Source: Caulobacteraceae bacterium (GTDB lineage: Bacteria > Pseudomonadota > Alphaproteobacteria > Caulobacterales > Caulobacteraceae). From it: DNA of 64,000 nucleotides. Each line of letters starts with the position of its first letter. Position 1 is the first letter of the stretch. The notes under the pieces were generated by a model. It was not told the DNA's origin. It searched no databases and worked only from the letters and a program-made list of their open reading frames with translations. The stretch lies in contig JANXUA010000122.1 of NCBI GenBank assembly GCA_025352085.1, forward strand, positions 62,001 to 126,000, given 5' to 3'. Shown here piece after piece: positions 10,670-19,242 of this stretch. The position numbers and the translations under genes are program-made.

Positions 10670-11743
10670 ATGCGCATTCTCAATGTCGCCGATTTCAACT
10701 GGATGACCGGCGCCGAACGCGACAGCGCCAGCCTGTCTCTGTTCGACATCTGCCGCAAGGTTTCGCTGGCGGCGACCAGGGCCGATCATCTGGTGGTGGA
10801 GTTTTCCGACCGCGCCGTCGCCCGTCAGGGCGCGCCGCTACGACTGAAAGGGCTGGGCGGCGGCTGGGCCAATCGGCGCTTTCTGCAGACCGTCGATGAG
10901 CTGAAACCCGATCTGATCCTGCTGCACTTCGCCGACCAGATCTCCAATGCGGCCCTGACCGAGGCGCGCCGCCTCGCGCCCGGCGTGGTCATCGCCGACA
11001 TCAATATCGATCCGATCGATACGGTGAAGAACGCGCGGCGCCTGGCCCTGCGTAGCGGCGTCGCCGACGCCCTGTTCGTCACCACCGCCGAGCCGGGTTT
11101 GGCGCAGCATGTCGGCCCACGCGCCTTCGCCGCCTATCTGCCCAATCCCGTGGATCGTTCGGTGGAGACCGGTCGCGGCTTCGAGATCGAAAGCCCGCCC
11201 TTCGACGTTCTGTTTCCGGCGAGCGACGATGGGCCGCGCGAAATCGGCGAGGGATTCATGACACCGGCCGCCGCCGTCGTCCGGCTAAAAGCGTCCCTGC
11301 CCACTCTGCGCCTCTCGACTCCAGGCGTCGCTGGTCTGGCGCCGGCGCACGGCTACGCCTATTTCGAGGCCCTGCAATCGGCGCGGATGGGCTGGTCGCT
11401 GTCGCGCCGGGCGACCGCGCCGCTCTATGCGTCCGACCGGATGGCGCACTTTTTCGGTTGGGGTCTGGCGACAGCCATCGATCGCCGCGCGGGCTTCGAG
11501 CGCTTCTACACCGCCGACGAAACAATCTTTTACGACGACCTCGACGACCTCGCCGCCGCCCTCACCCGCCTGATCGCCGACGATAAGCAGGCGCGCGCGC
11601 TTGCCCGGCGCGGCTGGGAAAAGACCTGGACCCTGTTCGAAAGCGGTCGGGTCTTCGCCTATTTGCTCGCCCAACTGTTCGAAGACGGCGGCGCGCGCGG
11701 CTATGAATGGCCGTGCGAGCGGTGGGGCGGGGCGGCCGCCTAA
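10670..11743 (+). CDS. Glycosyltransferase-like protein (CgeB/group 1 type)
   Basis: The 357-residue product has two Rossmann-like halves. The N-terminal half contains KPDLILLHFADQISNAAL, as in CgeB-type and DUF3880 sugar transferases. The C-terminal half has SLSRRATAPLYASDRMAHFFGWGLATA followed by YDDLDDLAAALTRLIADD and RARALARRGWEKT, typical of the nucleotide-sugar binding end of GT-B enzymes. No signal peptide is evident. The acceptor is unknown, perhaps a surface glycan. Its stop codon overlaps that of the convergent DUF2252 gene. Confidence 0.65.
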   Translation: MRILNVADFNWMTGAERDSASLSLFDICRKVSLAATRADHLVVEFSDRAVARQGAPLRLKGLGGGWANRRFLQTVDELKPDLILLHFADQISNAALTEARRLAPGVVIADINIDPIDTVKNARRLALRSGVADALFVTTAEPGLAQHVGPRAFAAYLPNPVDRSVETGRGFEIESPPFDVLFPASDDGPREIGEGFMTPAAAVVRLKASLPTLRLSTPGVAGLAPAHGYAYFEALQSARMGWSLSRRATAPLYASDRMAHFFGWGLATAIDRRAGFERFYTADETIFYDDLDDLAAALTRLIADDKQARALARRGWEKTWTLFESGRVFAYLLAQLFEDGGARGYEWPCERWGGAAA

Positions 11744-13245
11744 CGCGGCGCCGCCTTGACCCGTCCGCTCCTGATCGCTTCGACCAGGGCGGCGTGATCC
11801 TTATAGGTCTGGTCGCCGTAGGCTTCGGCCCAGTCGGCCAGGGCTTCGTCAAACGCGCCGGCGCCGCCGCAATAGCCGCTGATCACCGCCGCGTCGCCCG
11901 AGCGGGCGTGGGCTCGCGCCAGCAGGCCGCCATAGGCCCAGACGAAGAAGCTGAAGGGCTTGATCGCCATGGTCGCCAGCGGGATCGAACCCTTGCGATT
12001 GCGCGTCTGGCGCACGTAGTAGGACCGACCGGCGATCTCGGTCCAACCGAGCAGGGTGTCGCCGGTCGCCTGCAGCAGACGCTGGCCGAACACCACCCGG
12101 CGCCCCTCGTGGTTGTAGCGGTCGGGCAGAGCCGGCACGTGCGCCGCGGCGGCGGGGGGGCCGGCCTCCTTGATCTGCAGGAACAGGGGATCGACGTCGC
12201 CATTGCCCATCAGCATGACCAGATAGACGCGCATGCCGACGCTGCCGACGCCGACGACTTGATCGGCGACGTCGTCGATATGGTAACGCCGCAGCATGTA
12301 TTGCCGCTCGGGCGCCAGGGTGGCCAGATAGGCGCGCAGGCCCGCGATCACCTGATCCCGCTCCTGGCCGCCGACCGCGGTGATCCCCGGCGGGGCCGGG
12401 ACGATCCGCCAGCCGCCGTCCGCGTCCTTGGCCGCCAGCTTCATCATCGCCGAATGGTTGTTCGACGCCTTGGCGGCCTTGACGGCGGCGCGCAGGGCCT
12501 TGGCCGAGGCGCGATCCAGGTGTTCGCCCTTTTCGCCGAGGCGATTGGCCAGGGTGTGCTGGCGCCACACGTCGAGGATCGGCATGTCGCGCAGCCGCGC
12601 CAGGCTCCAGCGATAACCGTCCACGGCGGCGATAACCGCCTTGCGCCGCGCCTTGCGACCAAAGCCGTTGGCCCGTCCGGCGACATTGATGCTGGCGGTC
12701 AGGCGCTTGAGGTCCCATTCCCACGGACCGACCGTCACCTCGTCGAAATCATTGAGGTCGATCACTACATCGCCCTGCGGCGTGCCGAACAGGCCGAAAT
12801 TGTCGATGTGCGCGTCGCCGCCGATCACCACATTCACGCCGGTCGAGGGGCCGTGCGCCAGATCCCAGGCCATCACCGCGGCCGATCCGCGCAGAAAGGC
12901 GAACGGCGAAGCGGCCATTCGCCCCATGCGAACCGGAATGAGTTCGGGGACCCGCCCGACATTACCGGCCTCCAGAATGGCCACCGGGTCGGGACGGCCC
13001 TTGGCCGGCTTCCATTTGGCGTGGGCGGCGAAGGGCGCGACGCGGCGCAGCGCTTCGCCAAGCTTGAGGCGGGTGCGCCACGGCGCGTTCACCGTGCGCA
13101 GAACCTCAGGGGACGCGGCGCTGGTCCGTCCGACGCCGCCGGCTTCGATGATCTCCACCAAGGGATCGGCCCCGGCCGGCTTGGCCGGCGAAAGGGTGGA
13201 TTTGACCGGCGCGGTCATGGCTTTGACCGCCTTGGGTTTTCTCAT
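11740..13245 (-). CDS. DUF2252 family protein
   Basis: The 501-residue product has the DUF2252 hallmarks: a kinase-like GGDAHIDNFGLFG motif followed by VIDLNDFDEVTVGPWEWDLKRL, resembling the catalytic and metal-binding loops of aminoglycoside phosphotransferase-fold proteins. Further family blocks are YMLRRYHIDDVADQVVGVGS and LQIKEAG. No function is established for the family. The ATG is one base after the stop of the upstream ygfZ-like gene, so the two are probably cotranscribed. Confidence 0.85.
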   Translation of the reverse strand: MRKPKAVKAMTAPVKSTLSPAKPAGADPLVEIIEAGGVGRTSAASPEVLRTVNAPWRTRLKLGEALRRVAPFAAHAKWKPAKGRPDPVAILEAGNVGRVPELIPVRMGRMAASPFAFLRGSAAVMAWDLAHGPSTGVNVVIGGDAHIDNFGLFGTPQGDVVIDLNDFDEVTVGPWEWDLKRLTASINVAGRANGFGRKARRKAVIAAVDGYRWSLARLRDMPILDVWRQHTLANRLGEKGEHLDRASAKALRAAVKAAKASNNHSAMMKLAAKDADGGWRIVPAPPGITAVGGQERDQVIAGLRAYLATLAPERQYMLRRYHIDDVADQVVGVGSVGMRVYLVMLMGNGDVDPLFLQIKEAGPPAAAAHVPALPDRYNHEGRRVVFGQRLLQATGDTLLGWTEIAGRSYYVRQTRNRKGSIPLATMAIKPFSFFVWAYGGLLARAHARSGDAAVISGYCGGAGAFDEALADWAEAYGDQTYKDHAALVEAIRSGRVKAAPR

Positions 13246-13246
13246 C

Positions 13247-14071
13247 TTAAGGGTCCTCGAGCGCTGTCATCCACGAGGGCAGGTCGGGCCGCCAAGGGCG
13301 ACCATCGGCCAGGGTGCGGGGCTCCGTGTCCAGCCGGTCGAGGCGCAGCATGGTCATGGCCCGGCCCGCCTCGCCCGAGAGCACATGGCCCGCGCGTCGA
13401 TCCCCGGCCAGGAGCTCCGCGCCGACGGTCGGCGCAGCACCGTCAAAGGTAATCGGCGCCATGCGGCTCTTGAGCGTTCCGCGCCGTTTCATGCGCGAGG
13501 TAGTCTCCTGGCCGACGTAACAGCCCTTCTTGAAATCGATGCCGGCGAGCAAGTCGAAATTGGCTTCGATGGGATAGGTCGTATCCGACCCCCAGTCCGC
13601 CGGGCCCGGCGCCCCGAGGCCGAGACGGTGGCTGTCATAGGCGGCCTCATCGGCTTCGATCGCGCCAGCGGGCGGCGCCGCGCCGTAGCCGCGAAAGCCA
13701 AGACCGGGCAGACGCGGATCGCGGGTCCAGCCGGGCGGGGCGGTCGGGACTCCCCAAAGCGCCCACACGGCCCGATCATCCGGCGTAATCTCGACCTTGG
13801 CGCGCAGGCGGTAGATCATCAGCCTCTGGATAAGCGCGTCGCGCTGCGCCGCGGCGCAGTCGATAAGGCAGTCGCCGACCCGCCCAGCCACGAACAGGTC
13901 GAACAATAACCGTCCTTGCGGCGTCAGTAGCCCCGCGAATCGCGCCTCTCCGGTCGCGAGCGTCTCCACATCCTGGGTGATCAGTCCTTGCAGAAAATTG
14001 CGCCAATCAGGTCCCGCCAGCGTGATGACGGCACGCGAAGTCAGACGGGCGACGGTCGGTGTGGAAGACAT
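13247..14071 (-). CDS. ygfZ: YgfZ/GcvT-like folate-binding protein
   Basis: The 274-residue protein resembles the aminomethyltransferase fold and carries the YgfZ signature KGCYVGQETTSRM (about residues 179-191), including the conserved cysteine. YgfZ proteins bind folate and help maintain or assemble Fe-S enzymes. FLQGLITQDVE near the N-terminus is also typical. The ATG at 14069-14071 was chosen over an upstream in-frame codon because it gives the normal family start. It is divergent from the glycosyltransferase family 9 gene. Confidence 0.9.
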   Translation of the reverse strand: MSSTPTVARLTSRAVITLAGPDWRNFLQGLITQDVETLATGEARFAGLLTPQGRLLFDLFVAGRVGDCLIDCAAAQRDALIQRLMIYRLRAKVEITPDDRAVWALWGVPTAPPGWTRDPRLPGLGFRGYGAAPPAGAIEADEAAYDSHRLGLGAPGPADWGSDTTYPIEANFDLLAGIDFKKGCYVGQETTSRMKRRGTLKSRMAPITFDGAAPTVGAELLAGDRRAGHVLSGEAGRAMTMLRLDRLDTEPRTLADGRPWRPDLPSWMTALEDP

Positions 14072-14133
14072 GCCGGCAATGTGCCCCTCAGGGCGCTGGA
14101 ACGCCAGAGGGCATGGCCCTATACCGGCCTGGC

Positions 14134-15126
14134 ATGACGCCAAAGCGCTTCCCGATTCTGTTCATCACCGCCAGCCGGATCGGCGATGCGGTGTTGTCGT
14201 CGGGTCTGATCAAGGCGCTGGTCGAACAAATTCCGAACGCCCGGTTCACCATCGTCGCCGGCCCGCTCGCCGCCCCCCTATTCGTCCAGACGCCCCGCCT
14301 CGATCGGGTGATCGTGATGGAGAAACGCTCTTGGGGCGGCCACTGGTACAGCCTGTGGCAGAGAGTGCGCGGGCGCCGGTGGGGTCTGATCGTCGATCTG
14401 CGCGGATCGTCGATCTCCCGCATGCTAATGCGTCAGCGGCGGGCGGTGTACAAGTCCGGCGGACCGGTCGTGCACAAGGTGGTCGAGGCGGCGCGGCTCC
14501 TGAAGCTCGAGGGCGAACCGCCGACACCCACCCTCTACACCAGCGAAGACATTGAGACGCACGCGGCCGCCCTCGCGCGTGGCGAAGGCCCGATCCTGGC
14601 GATCGGTCCGGGGACCAATTGGGTCGGCAAGACATGGCCGACCGAGCGCTTCAGCCAGGTCGTTCGCGCGCTGCTGGGGCCGGGCGGTCCGCTGGAGGGC
14701 GGGCGGCTGATGATTTTGGGCGGCCCCGAGGACCGCGGGCTTGGTGTGGCGGTGCGCGGCGCGGTGACCAAGGACCGGCTGATCGAATTGGCGGGCAAGA
14801 CCGATCTCCTTACCGCCTTCGCGGTCTTGAAACACGCCAGGCTGTATATCGGCGGCGACTCCGGTCTGATGCACCTGGCCGCCGCCGCGGGGACGCCGAC
14901 GCTTGGCCTGTTCGGCCCCTCCGACGAGCGTCTGTATGCACCGTGGGGGCCGGCAACGCGTGTCGTGCGCGGTCCACGCAGCTTCGACGACATCCGCGAA
15001 CGCGATCCCCATCTCAATCACGCCGTCTGTCACATGATGGACCTTTCGGTTCCCAGAGTCGTCGCGGCGGCCAAGGCGCTGATCGCCGACACCGCCCCCG
15101 GAGCAAGCCATGACCCAGACCTATGA
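14134..15126 (+). CDS. Glycosyltransferase family 9 (heptosyltransferase-like)
   Basis: The product (330 residues from this ATG) has the ADP-heptose:LPS heptosyltransferase fold. The N-terminus FITASRIGDAVLSSGLIKAL is typical, and the C-terminal half has IGPGTNWVGKTWP for the donor, then YIGGDSGLMHLAAAAGTPTLGLFGPS. It likely adds a sugar to lipopolysaccharide core or a related glycan at the inner membrane. An ATG at 14113 gives seven more residues and cannot be excluded. It overlaps the following dihydroorotase gene by 17 bases. Confidence 0.88.
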   Translation: MTPKRFPILFITASRIGDAVLSSGLIKALVEQIPNARFTIVAGPLAAPLFVQTPRLDRVIVMEKRSWGGHWYSLWQRVRGRRWGLIVDLRGSSISRMLMRQRRAVYKSGGPVVHKVVEAARLLKLEGEPPTPTLYTSEDIETHAAALARGEGPILAIGPGTNWVGKTWPTERFSQVVRALLGPGGPLEGGRLMILGGPEDRGLGVAVRGAVTKDRLIELAGKTDLLTAFAVLKHARLYIGGDSGLMHLAAAAGTPTLGLFGPSDERLYAPWGPATRVVRGPRSFDDIRERDPHLNHAVCHMMDLSVPRVVAAAKALIADTAPGASHDPDL

Positions 15127-16444
15127 CCTGATCGTGCGCGGCGGCGAGCTGGTCAGCCATTCCGGTCGCGGTCTGGCCGACATCGGCGTCAAAGCCGGCA
15201 AGATCGCCTTCGTCGGCGATCTCAAAGGCGTGTCGGCCGGCGAGATCATCGACGCGACGGGCCTGACCATCCTGCCCGGCGTCATCGACAGCCAGGTGCA
15301 TTTCCGCGAACCCGGCCTGGAATGGAAGGAAGACCTGGAGTCGGGCTCGCGCGCGGCGGTTCTGGGCGGGGTGACGGCGGTGTTCGAAATGCCCAACACC
15401 GAGCCGACGACCACCGACGCCGACGCCCTGGCCGACAAGCTCAAGCGCGCCAAGGGCCGGATGCACTGCGACCATGCCTTCTATGTCGGCGGCACGCACA
15501 ACAACGCGCCGTTTCTGGGCGAGCTGGAGCGCCTCCCCGGCTGTTGCGGCGTCAAGGTGTTCATGGGCGCGTCGACCGGCACCTTGCTGGTGCCCGACGA
15601 CGAGGGCGTCGGCTCTATTTTGCGCCATATCAACCGGCGCGGCACCTTTCATTCCGAAGACGAATACCGCCTAGCCGAGCGGCGCCCTCTGGCCCGCGCC
15701 GGCGACTGGACCAGCCATCCCGAAGTGCGCGACGCCGAAAGCGCCATCCGCTCGACCCGGCGACTGGTCGGTCTGGCCAAGGCGTTGGGAAAACGCATTC
15801 ACGTCCTGCACGTTACGACCGCCGACGAGATCGCCTTTCTGGCCGATCACAAGGATGTCGCCAGCGTCGAGGTCACCCCGCAGCACCTCACCCTGACCGG
15901 GCCGCGGGACTATGCGCGGTTGAAGGGTTTCGCCCAGATGAACCCGCCGATCCGCGACGCCCACCATCAGGCCGGCCTGTGGCGCGGCGTCGCCATGGGG
16001 GTCGCCGACGTGCTGGGCTCGGACCACGCGCCGCACACCAAGGATGAAAAAGCCCGCCCCTACCCCGCCTCGCCGTCGGGCATGCCCGGCGTGCAGACCC
16101 TGCTGCCGATCATGCTGACCCACGTCGCCGAGGGCCGTCTGACCCTGGAGCGCCTCGTCGACCTGACCAGCCACGGCCCGCAACGCATCTTCGGCCTGGC
16201 CGACAAGGGCCGCGTCGCCGAGGGCTATGACGCCGACCTGACCCTGGTCGACCTGAACGCGCGGCGGGTGATCCGCCATGAGGATATGGCCAGCCGTTGC
16301 GGCTGGACCCCGTTCGACGGCTTCGAGGCCAAGGGCTGGCCGATGGCGACGATTATCCGAGGGCTGGCGGTGATGCGCGAGGGCGACGTGATCGCTCCGC
16401 ACTCCGGCGAGCCGGTGCGGTTCCTGGAGACCCTGGCGGGATAA
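15110..16444 (+). CDS. pyrC: Dihydroorotase, class I amidohydrolase
   Basis: Dihydroorotase closes carbamoyl-aspartate to dihydroorotate in pyrimidine synthesis. The 444-residue protein has the metal-binding DSQVHFREPG, the carbamylated lysine in GVKVFMGAST, His in HVLHVTTADE and the catalytic Asp in LGSDHAPHT. LMPNTEP-like substrate residues occur as FEMPNTEPTT. A hydantoinase-type amidohydrolase is the main alternative, but DHAPHTKDEK is characteristic of dihydroorotase. Its start lies inside the end of the preceding glycosyltransferase gene. Confidence 0.88.
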   Translation: MTQTYDLIVRGGELVSHSGRGLADIGVKAGKIAFVGDLKGVSAGEIIDATGLTILPGVIDSQVHFREPGLEWKEDLESGSRAAVLGGVTAVFEMPNTEPTTTDADALADKLKRAKGRMHCDHAFYVGGTHNNAPFLGELERLPGCCGVKVFMGASTGTLLVPDDEGVGSILRHINRRGTFHSEDEYRLAERRPLARAGDWTSHPEVRDAESAIRSTRRLVGLAKALGKRIHVLHVTTADEIAFLADHKDVASVEVTPQHLTLTGPRDYARLKGFAQMNPPIRDAHHQAGLWRGVAMGVADVLGSDHAPHTKDEKARPYPASPSGMPGVQTLLPIMLTHVAEGRLTLERLVDLTSHGPQRIFGLADKGRVAEGYDADLTLVDLNARRVIRHEDMASRCGWTPFDGFEAKGWPMATIIRGLAVMREGDVIAPHSGEPVRFLETLAG

Positions 16445-16463
16445 GGTCAGGCGGCGTTTCGCC

Positions 16464-18029
16464 TCACGATCGCTCCAGCAGGAGCGGAAGTCGCTTCGCC
16501 GTCCAGCGGGTGGCGCCGTCATAGGCGTGGGCGAGTTGCAGACAGGCCAGTTCGCCGTGATTGGCCGCCACGATCTGAATGCCGATCGGCAAACCCTGAT
16601 CGCTAAATCCGGCCGGCGCGGCAAGGGCCGGACACCCGGACATGGTGATCGGCAGCGTCACCTTCATCCACTCGTGATAGGTCTCCATCGTCTTGCCCGC
16701 GATCTCCTTCGGCCAATGCAGATCGGCGTCGAACGGGAACAGCTGGGCGGTGGGCAAAACGAAATAGTCATAGGTTTTGAAGAACCGCCGCACCGCCTGA
16801 TACCATTCGGTGCGGACGACCGACGCGGCGGTGATGTCATAAGCGGTCAGTTTCAGGCCGTTCTCGACCTCATAGATGGCCTCCGGCTTCATCCTCGCGC
16901 GTTTGGCCGGATCGTTGTAAAGCGCCAATAGCTCGCCGCCTGACTGCCAGGCGCGCAGGCGCCGCCAGGCCTGCCAGACCGCCTCGATCGAATAGTCCGG
17001 TTGCGCCTCTTCGACGATGCAGCCCAGGGATTCGAAGGCTTTCAGCGCGCCCCTGCAGACCTCCAGAACGCCCGGCTCATAGGGCAGATAGCCGTTGAAA
17101 TCGCCGCCCCAGGCGATACGGGCGCCCTTGAAGTCGCGTTGTAGCCGCCCGCTGATCTCGCCGGCGTCGCCGGCCATCGACAGGGGCAGGCGCGCGTCAT
17201 AGCCGGCCTGCACACCCATCAGCAGGGCCAGATCCGGAACGGAGCGCGCCATCGGCCCGGCGACGCCCATGGTCGGCAACCAGGCGTCGCGCGCTTCGGT
17301 CGGCACGCGTCCATAGCTGGTGCGGAAGCCGAACACATTGTTCCAGCCGGCCGGATTGCGCAGACTGCCGCCATAGTCGCTGCCATCGGCGAGGGGCGCC
17401 ATGCGCAGGGCGAGGGCGACCGCCGCGCCGCCGCTGCTGCCGCCAGCCGAGCGCGATTGGTCATAGGCATTGCGGGTCACGCCATAGACCGGATTGTAGG
17501 TGTGCGAGCCCAGGCCGAACTCGGGCGTGTTGGTCTTGCCGATGAAAATCGCGCCGGCGGCGCGCAATCGCTCGGCCGTGAGGCCGTCGGCGGCCGGTAT
17601 GAAGTCCTTGAAGATCGGCGAGCCGCGCGTCATGCGAATGCCCTTGACCGGGGCTAGATCCTTCACCGCGTGGGGAAAACCGTTCAGGGGCCCCGCTCGA
17701 TCACCGCGCGCAAGTTGCGCGTCGCGTTCGTGAGCCTGGGCGATCAGCGCCGCGCGGTCCTGCAGCGCGACAATCGCGTTCACCTTGGGGTTGAACGTCT
17801 CGATGTGATCGAGATAGGCTCCCATCACGTCCGCGCACGACACCTGTCGCGAGCCGATCGCGCCTGACAGCGCCACGGCGTCCATCATCACCAGGTCGGA
17901 CGCTCGGGTCGCGGCGAGAGATGGCGCGGGCGCGCCGGACGCCGCCGTCACCGCCGCGCCGCCGGCCAAGACAAGGGCGGATCGACGGTCGAGGCCCGAC
18001 GGACCGGCGGGCTGGGTGAGCGAGGTCAT
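16464..18029 (-). CDS. Amidase signature enzyme, Tat-type signal
   Basis: The 521-residue protein is an amidase-signature hydrolase. The catalytic lysine is K123 in HAVKDLAP, the cis-serine is in AGGSSGG (residues 196-201) and the nucleophile Ser222 is in YGGSLRNPAG. The N-terminus has a twin-arginine-type signal (LDRRSALVLAGGAAV, cleavage near SLA-ATRA), so it probably acts in the periplasm. The substrate is unknown. AGGAGG lies six bases before the ATG but is fully contained in a perfect 13-bp hairpin (see 18030-18058). Confidence 0.92.
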   Translation of the reverse strand: MTSLTQPAGPSGLDRRSALVLAGGAAVTAASGAPAPSLAATRASDLVMMDAVALSGAIGSRQVSCADVMGAYLDHIETFNPKVNAIVALQDRAALIAQAHERDAQLARGDRAGPLNGFPHAVKDLAPVKGIRMTRGSPIFKDFIPAADGLTAERLRAAGAIFIGKTNTPEFGLGSHTYNPVYGVTRNAYDQSRSAGGSSGGAAVALALRMAPLADGSDYGGSLRNPAGWNNVFGFRTSYGRVPTEARDAWLPTMGVAGPMARSVPDLALLMGVQAGYDARLPLSMAGDAGEISGRLQRDFKGARIAWGGDFNGYLPYEPGVLEVCRGALKAFESLGCIVEEAQPDYSIEAVWQAWRRLRAWQSGGELLALYNDPAKRARMKPEAIYEVENGLKLTAYDITAASVVRTEWYQAVRRFFKTYDYFVLPTAQLFPFDADLHWPKEIAGKTMETYHEWMKVTLPITMSGCPALAAPAGFSDQGLPIGIQIVAANHGELACLQLAHAYDGATRWTAKRLPLLLERS

Positions 18030-18058
18030 CGGTATCCTCCTGGCGCAGGAGGATACCG
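18030..18058 (-). promoter_or_regulatory. Perfect hairpin containing the amidase ribosome binding site
   Basis: The arms CGGTATCCTCCTG (18030-18042) and CAGGAGGATACCG (18046-18058) are exact inverse complements with a 3-base loop. On the mRNA the 3' arm holds the AGGAGG ribosome site and ends directly before the amidase ATG. The stem would hide the site from ribosomes. It also lies about 45 bases past the stop of the upstream lipoprotein gene and may act as its 3' end. No T-run follows. Confidence 0.75.
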
Positions 18059-18103
18059 AATCAGGTTTCTGGGCGCGTTACAACCGGATGCGATGACCCG
18101 GCT

Positions 18104-18517
18104 TTAGCGACAGCGAGCGTTGCTGCTGTCAACGGCGGCTCCGATGGCCGCGCCGCCGCCAGCGCCGAGGATGGTGCCGAGGGTTTTCGAATCGCCAGGC
18201 GCGAGGATGTTGCCCAGAACCCCGCCGGCGAGGGCGCCGACGACCAGCCCTGTGGTCCCGTCGCTTCTGCGGCAATAATAACGCCCGTCGTTACCCCGAT
18301 AGACGCGATCGTTGCTGGAAAGAATGCGTTCTTGGTAGCGCGGATCATTGCGGTAATAGTGGTCGGCGTAGTAGCCGCCATAACGGGGATCGGGCTGGTT
18401 GTAGTCATATTGGCTATAGTCGCCGTACCCTTGGCTATAGGAGGAGCCATATTCATCGCTCGCGCAGCCGGCGAGCGCGGCGGCGACGGCCAACATCCCC
18501 AAGGTTAATGTACGCAT
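18104..18517 (-). CDS. Small lipoprotein with Tyr/Asp/Gly-rich linker and glycine zipper
   Basis: The 137-residue product has a lipoprotein signal (lipobox LAGC, Cys18). Residues 20-80 are rich in Tyr, Asp and Gly (such as SQGYGDYSQYDYNQ). A Gly-zipper segment follows (GALAGGVLGNIL and GAGGGAAIGAAV, about residues 93-128), typical of 17-kDa surface-antigen-like outer-membrane lipoproteins. It probably sits in the outer membrane; its role is unknown. Followed on the same strand by the amidase gene 74 bases away. Confidence 0.85.
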   Translation of the reverse strand: MRTLTLGMLAVAAALAGCASDEYGSSYSQGYGDYSQYDYNQPDPRYGGYYADHYYRNDPRYQERILSSNDRVYRGNDGRYYCRRSDGTTGLVVGALAGGVLGNILAPGDSKTLGTILGAGGGAAIGAAVDSSNARCR

Positions 18518-18667
18518 CGGTTCAATCCTTGAATTAGAGCAGCGAGATCATTCGCTTTTGGACGTCCAGTTGACGCCCATCGACCGCCATAACGCAGGCC
18601 TCCGCAATATGTTCCGATTGCGGTGGGGGGCGGCGTCGCGTCCTTCCCAGCCGGTGGGAGCGCGGCC

Positions 18668-19072
18668 TTATCGCGCCGACCGCCGGCGCCGCCCGAAAAA
18701 TCCCCGTCGCAGCGCGCGCGCCACGCGCCAACGGCGCGGCAGGATGAAGCGTTCGGCGCGCAAGATCTGTTGCCAGGCGACCGGGAAGACTTCCGACTCG
18801 CGGCGCAGCAGGCGGCGGATGGGAAAGATCAGCCGGGGATGGCGGCGCTGCAGGCCGATGAACCGGCGCCGCGCCGGACGTGAGGCCCGTAGGACGATGA
18901 CCAGGCCGACGACCAAGGGCAGCAGGCCCAGATGGCCAGGAAGGAGGGTGAACGGCACGCCGATCACGATCAAGCCGCATCCGAACGCCACTAACATATT
19001 GCGCCACACCCGCCTCCAGAAGGTTCGGCGAGCGCGTGACTGAGCGATGTCTCGGAGGCTGACGGAAGACAT
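18668..19072 (-). CDS. Small membrane protein, PGPGW-like
   Basis: The 134-residue product has two close hydrophobic segments (about residues 26-43 and 47-62) joined by a LLPGHLGLLPL turn that resembles the PGPGW membrane-protein family. The C-terminal half is very rich in Arg (RRLLRRESEV and RRWRVARALRRGFFGRRRR) and should face the cytoplasm or bind acidic lipid or nucleic acid. The ATG at 19072 was taken because it leaves a short normal N-terminus; an upstream frame is open to 19135. Function unknown. Confidence 0.6.
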   Translation of the reverse strand: MSSVSLRDIAQSRARRTFWRRVWRNMLVAFGCGLIVIGVPFTLLPGHLGLLPLVVGLVIVLRASRPARRRFIGLQRRHPRLIFPIRRLLRRESEVFPVAWQQILRAERFILPRRWRVARALRRGFFGRRRRSAR

Positions 19073-19118
19073 GACACTTAAGCTTTGGGCGCCGAGAGCC
19101 GGGCAAGACGCCTGGATC

Positions 19119-19142
19119 GGACGATATCTTTCCATATCGTCC
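19119..19142. repeat. Inverted repeat, 9-bp stem
   Basis: GGACGATAT (19119-19127) and ATATCGTCC (19134-19142) are exact inverse complements with a 6-base loop. It lies about 100 bases beyond the gcvPB stop and about 50 bases upstream of the small membrane-protein start. A nearby CGTCCG at 19149-19154 is an alternative partner. No T-run on either side, so it may be an mRNA 3' stabiliser or an operator rather than a simple terminator. Confidence 0.5.
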
Positions 19143-19242
19143 TAATTTCGTCCGATAACAGGGGGCGGACGCGACTTTGTCCCGCACCTGAAACAATGCC
19201 CCTCCGCCGTGGCATTTCCGCCATAGGCCGAGGCAAAAACGT

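Noticed and set aside
11707-13452. Long plus-strand frame opposite the DUF2252 gene
   Set aside because: The minus-strand protein has the family motifs; the opposite frame does not.
18537-18570. Possible fourth copy of the palindromic repeat near GAGCAGCGAGAT
   Set aside because: Only the first few bases agree and no matching arm was found.
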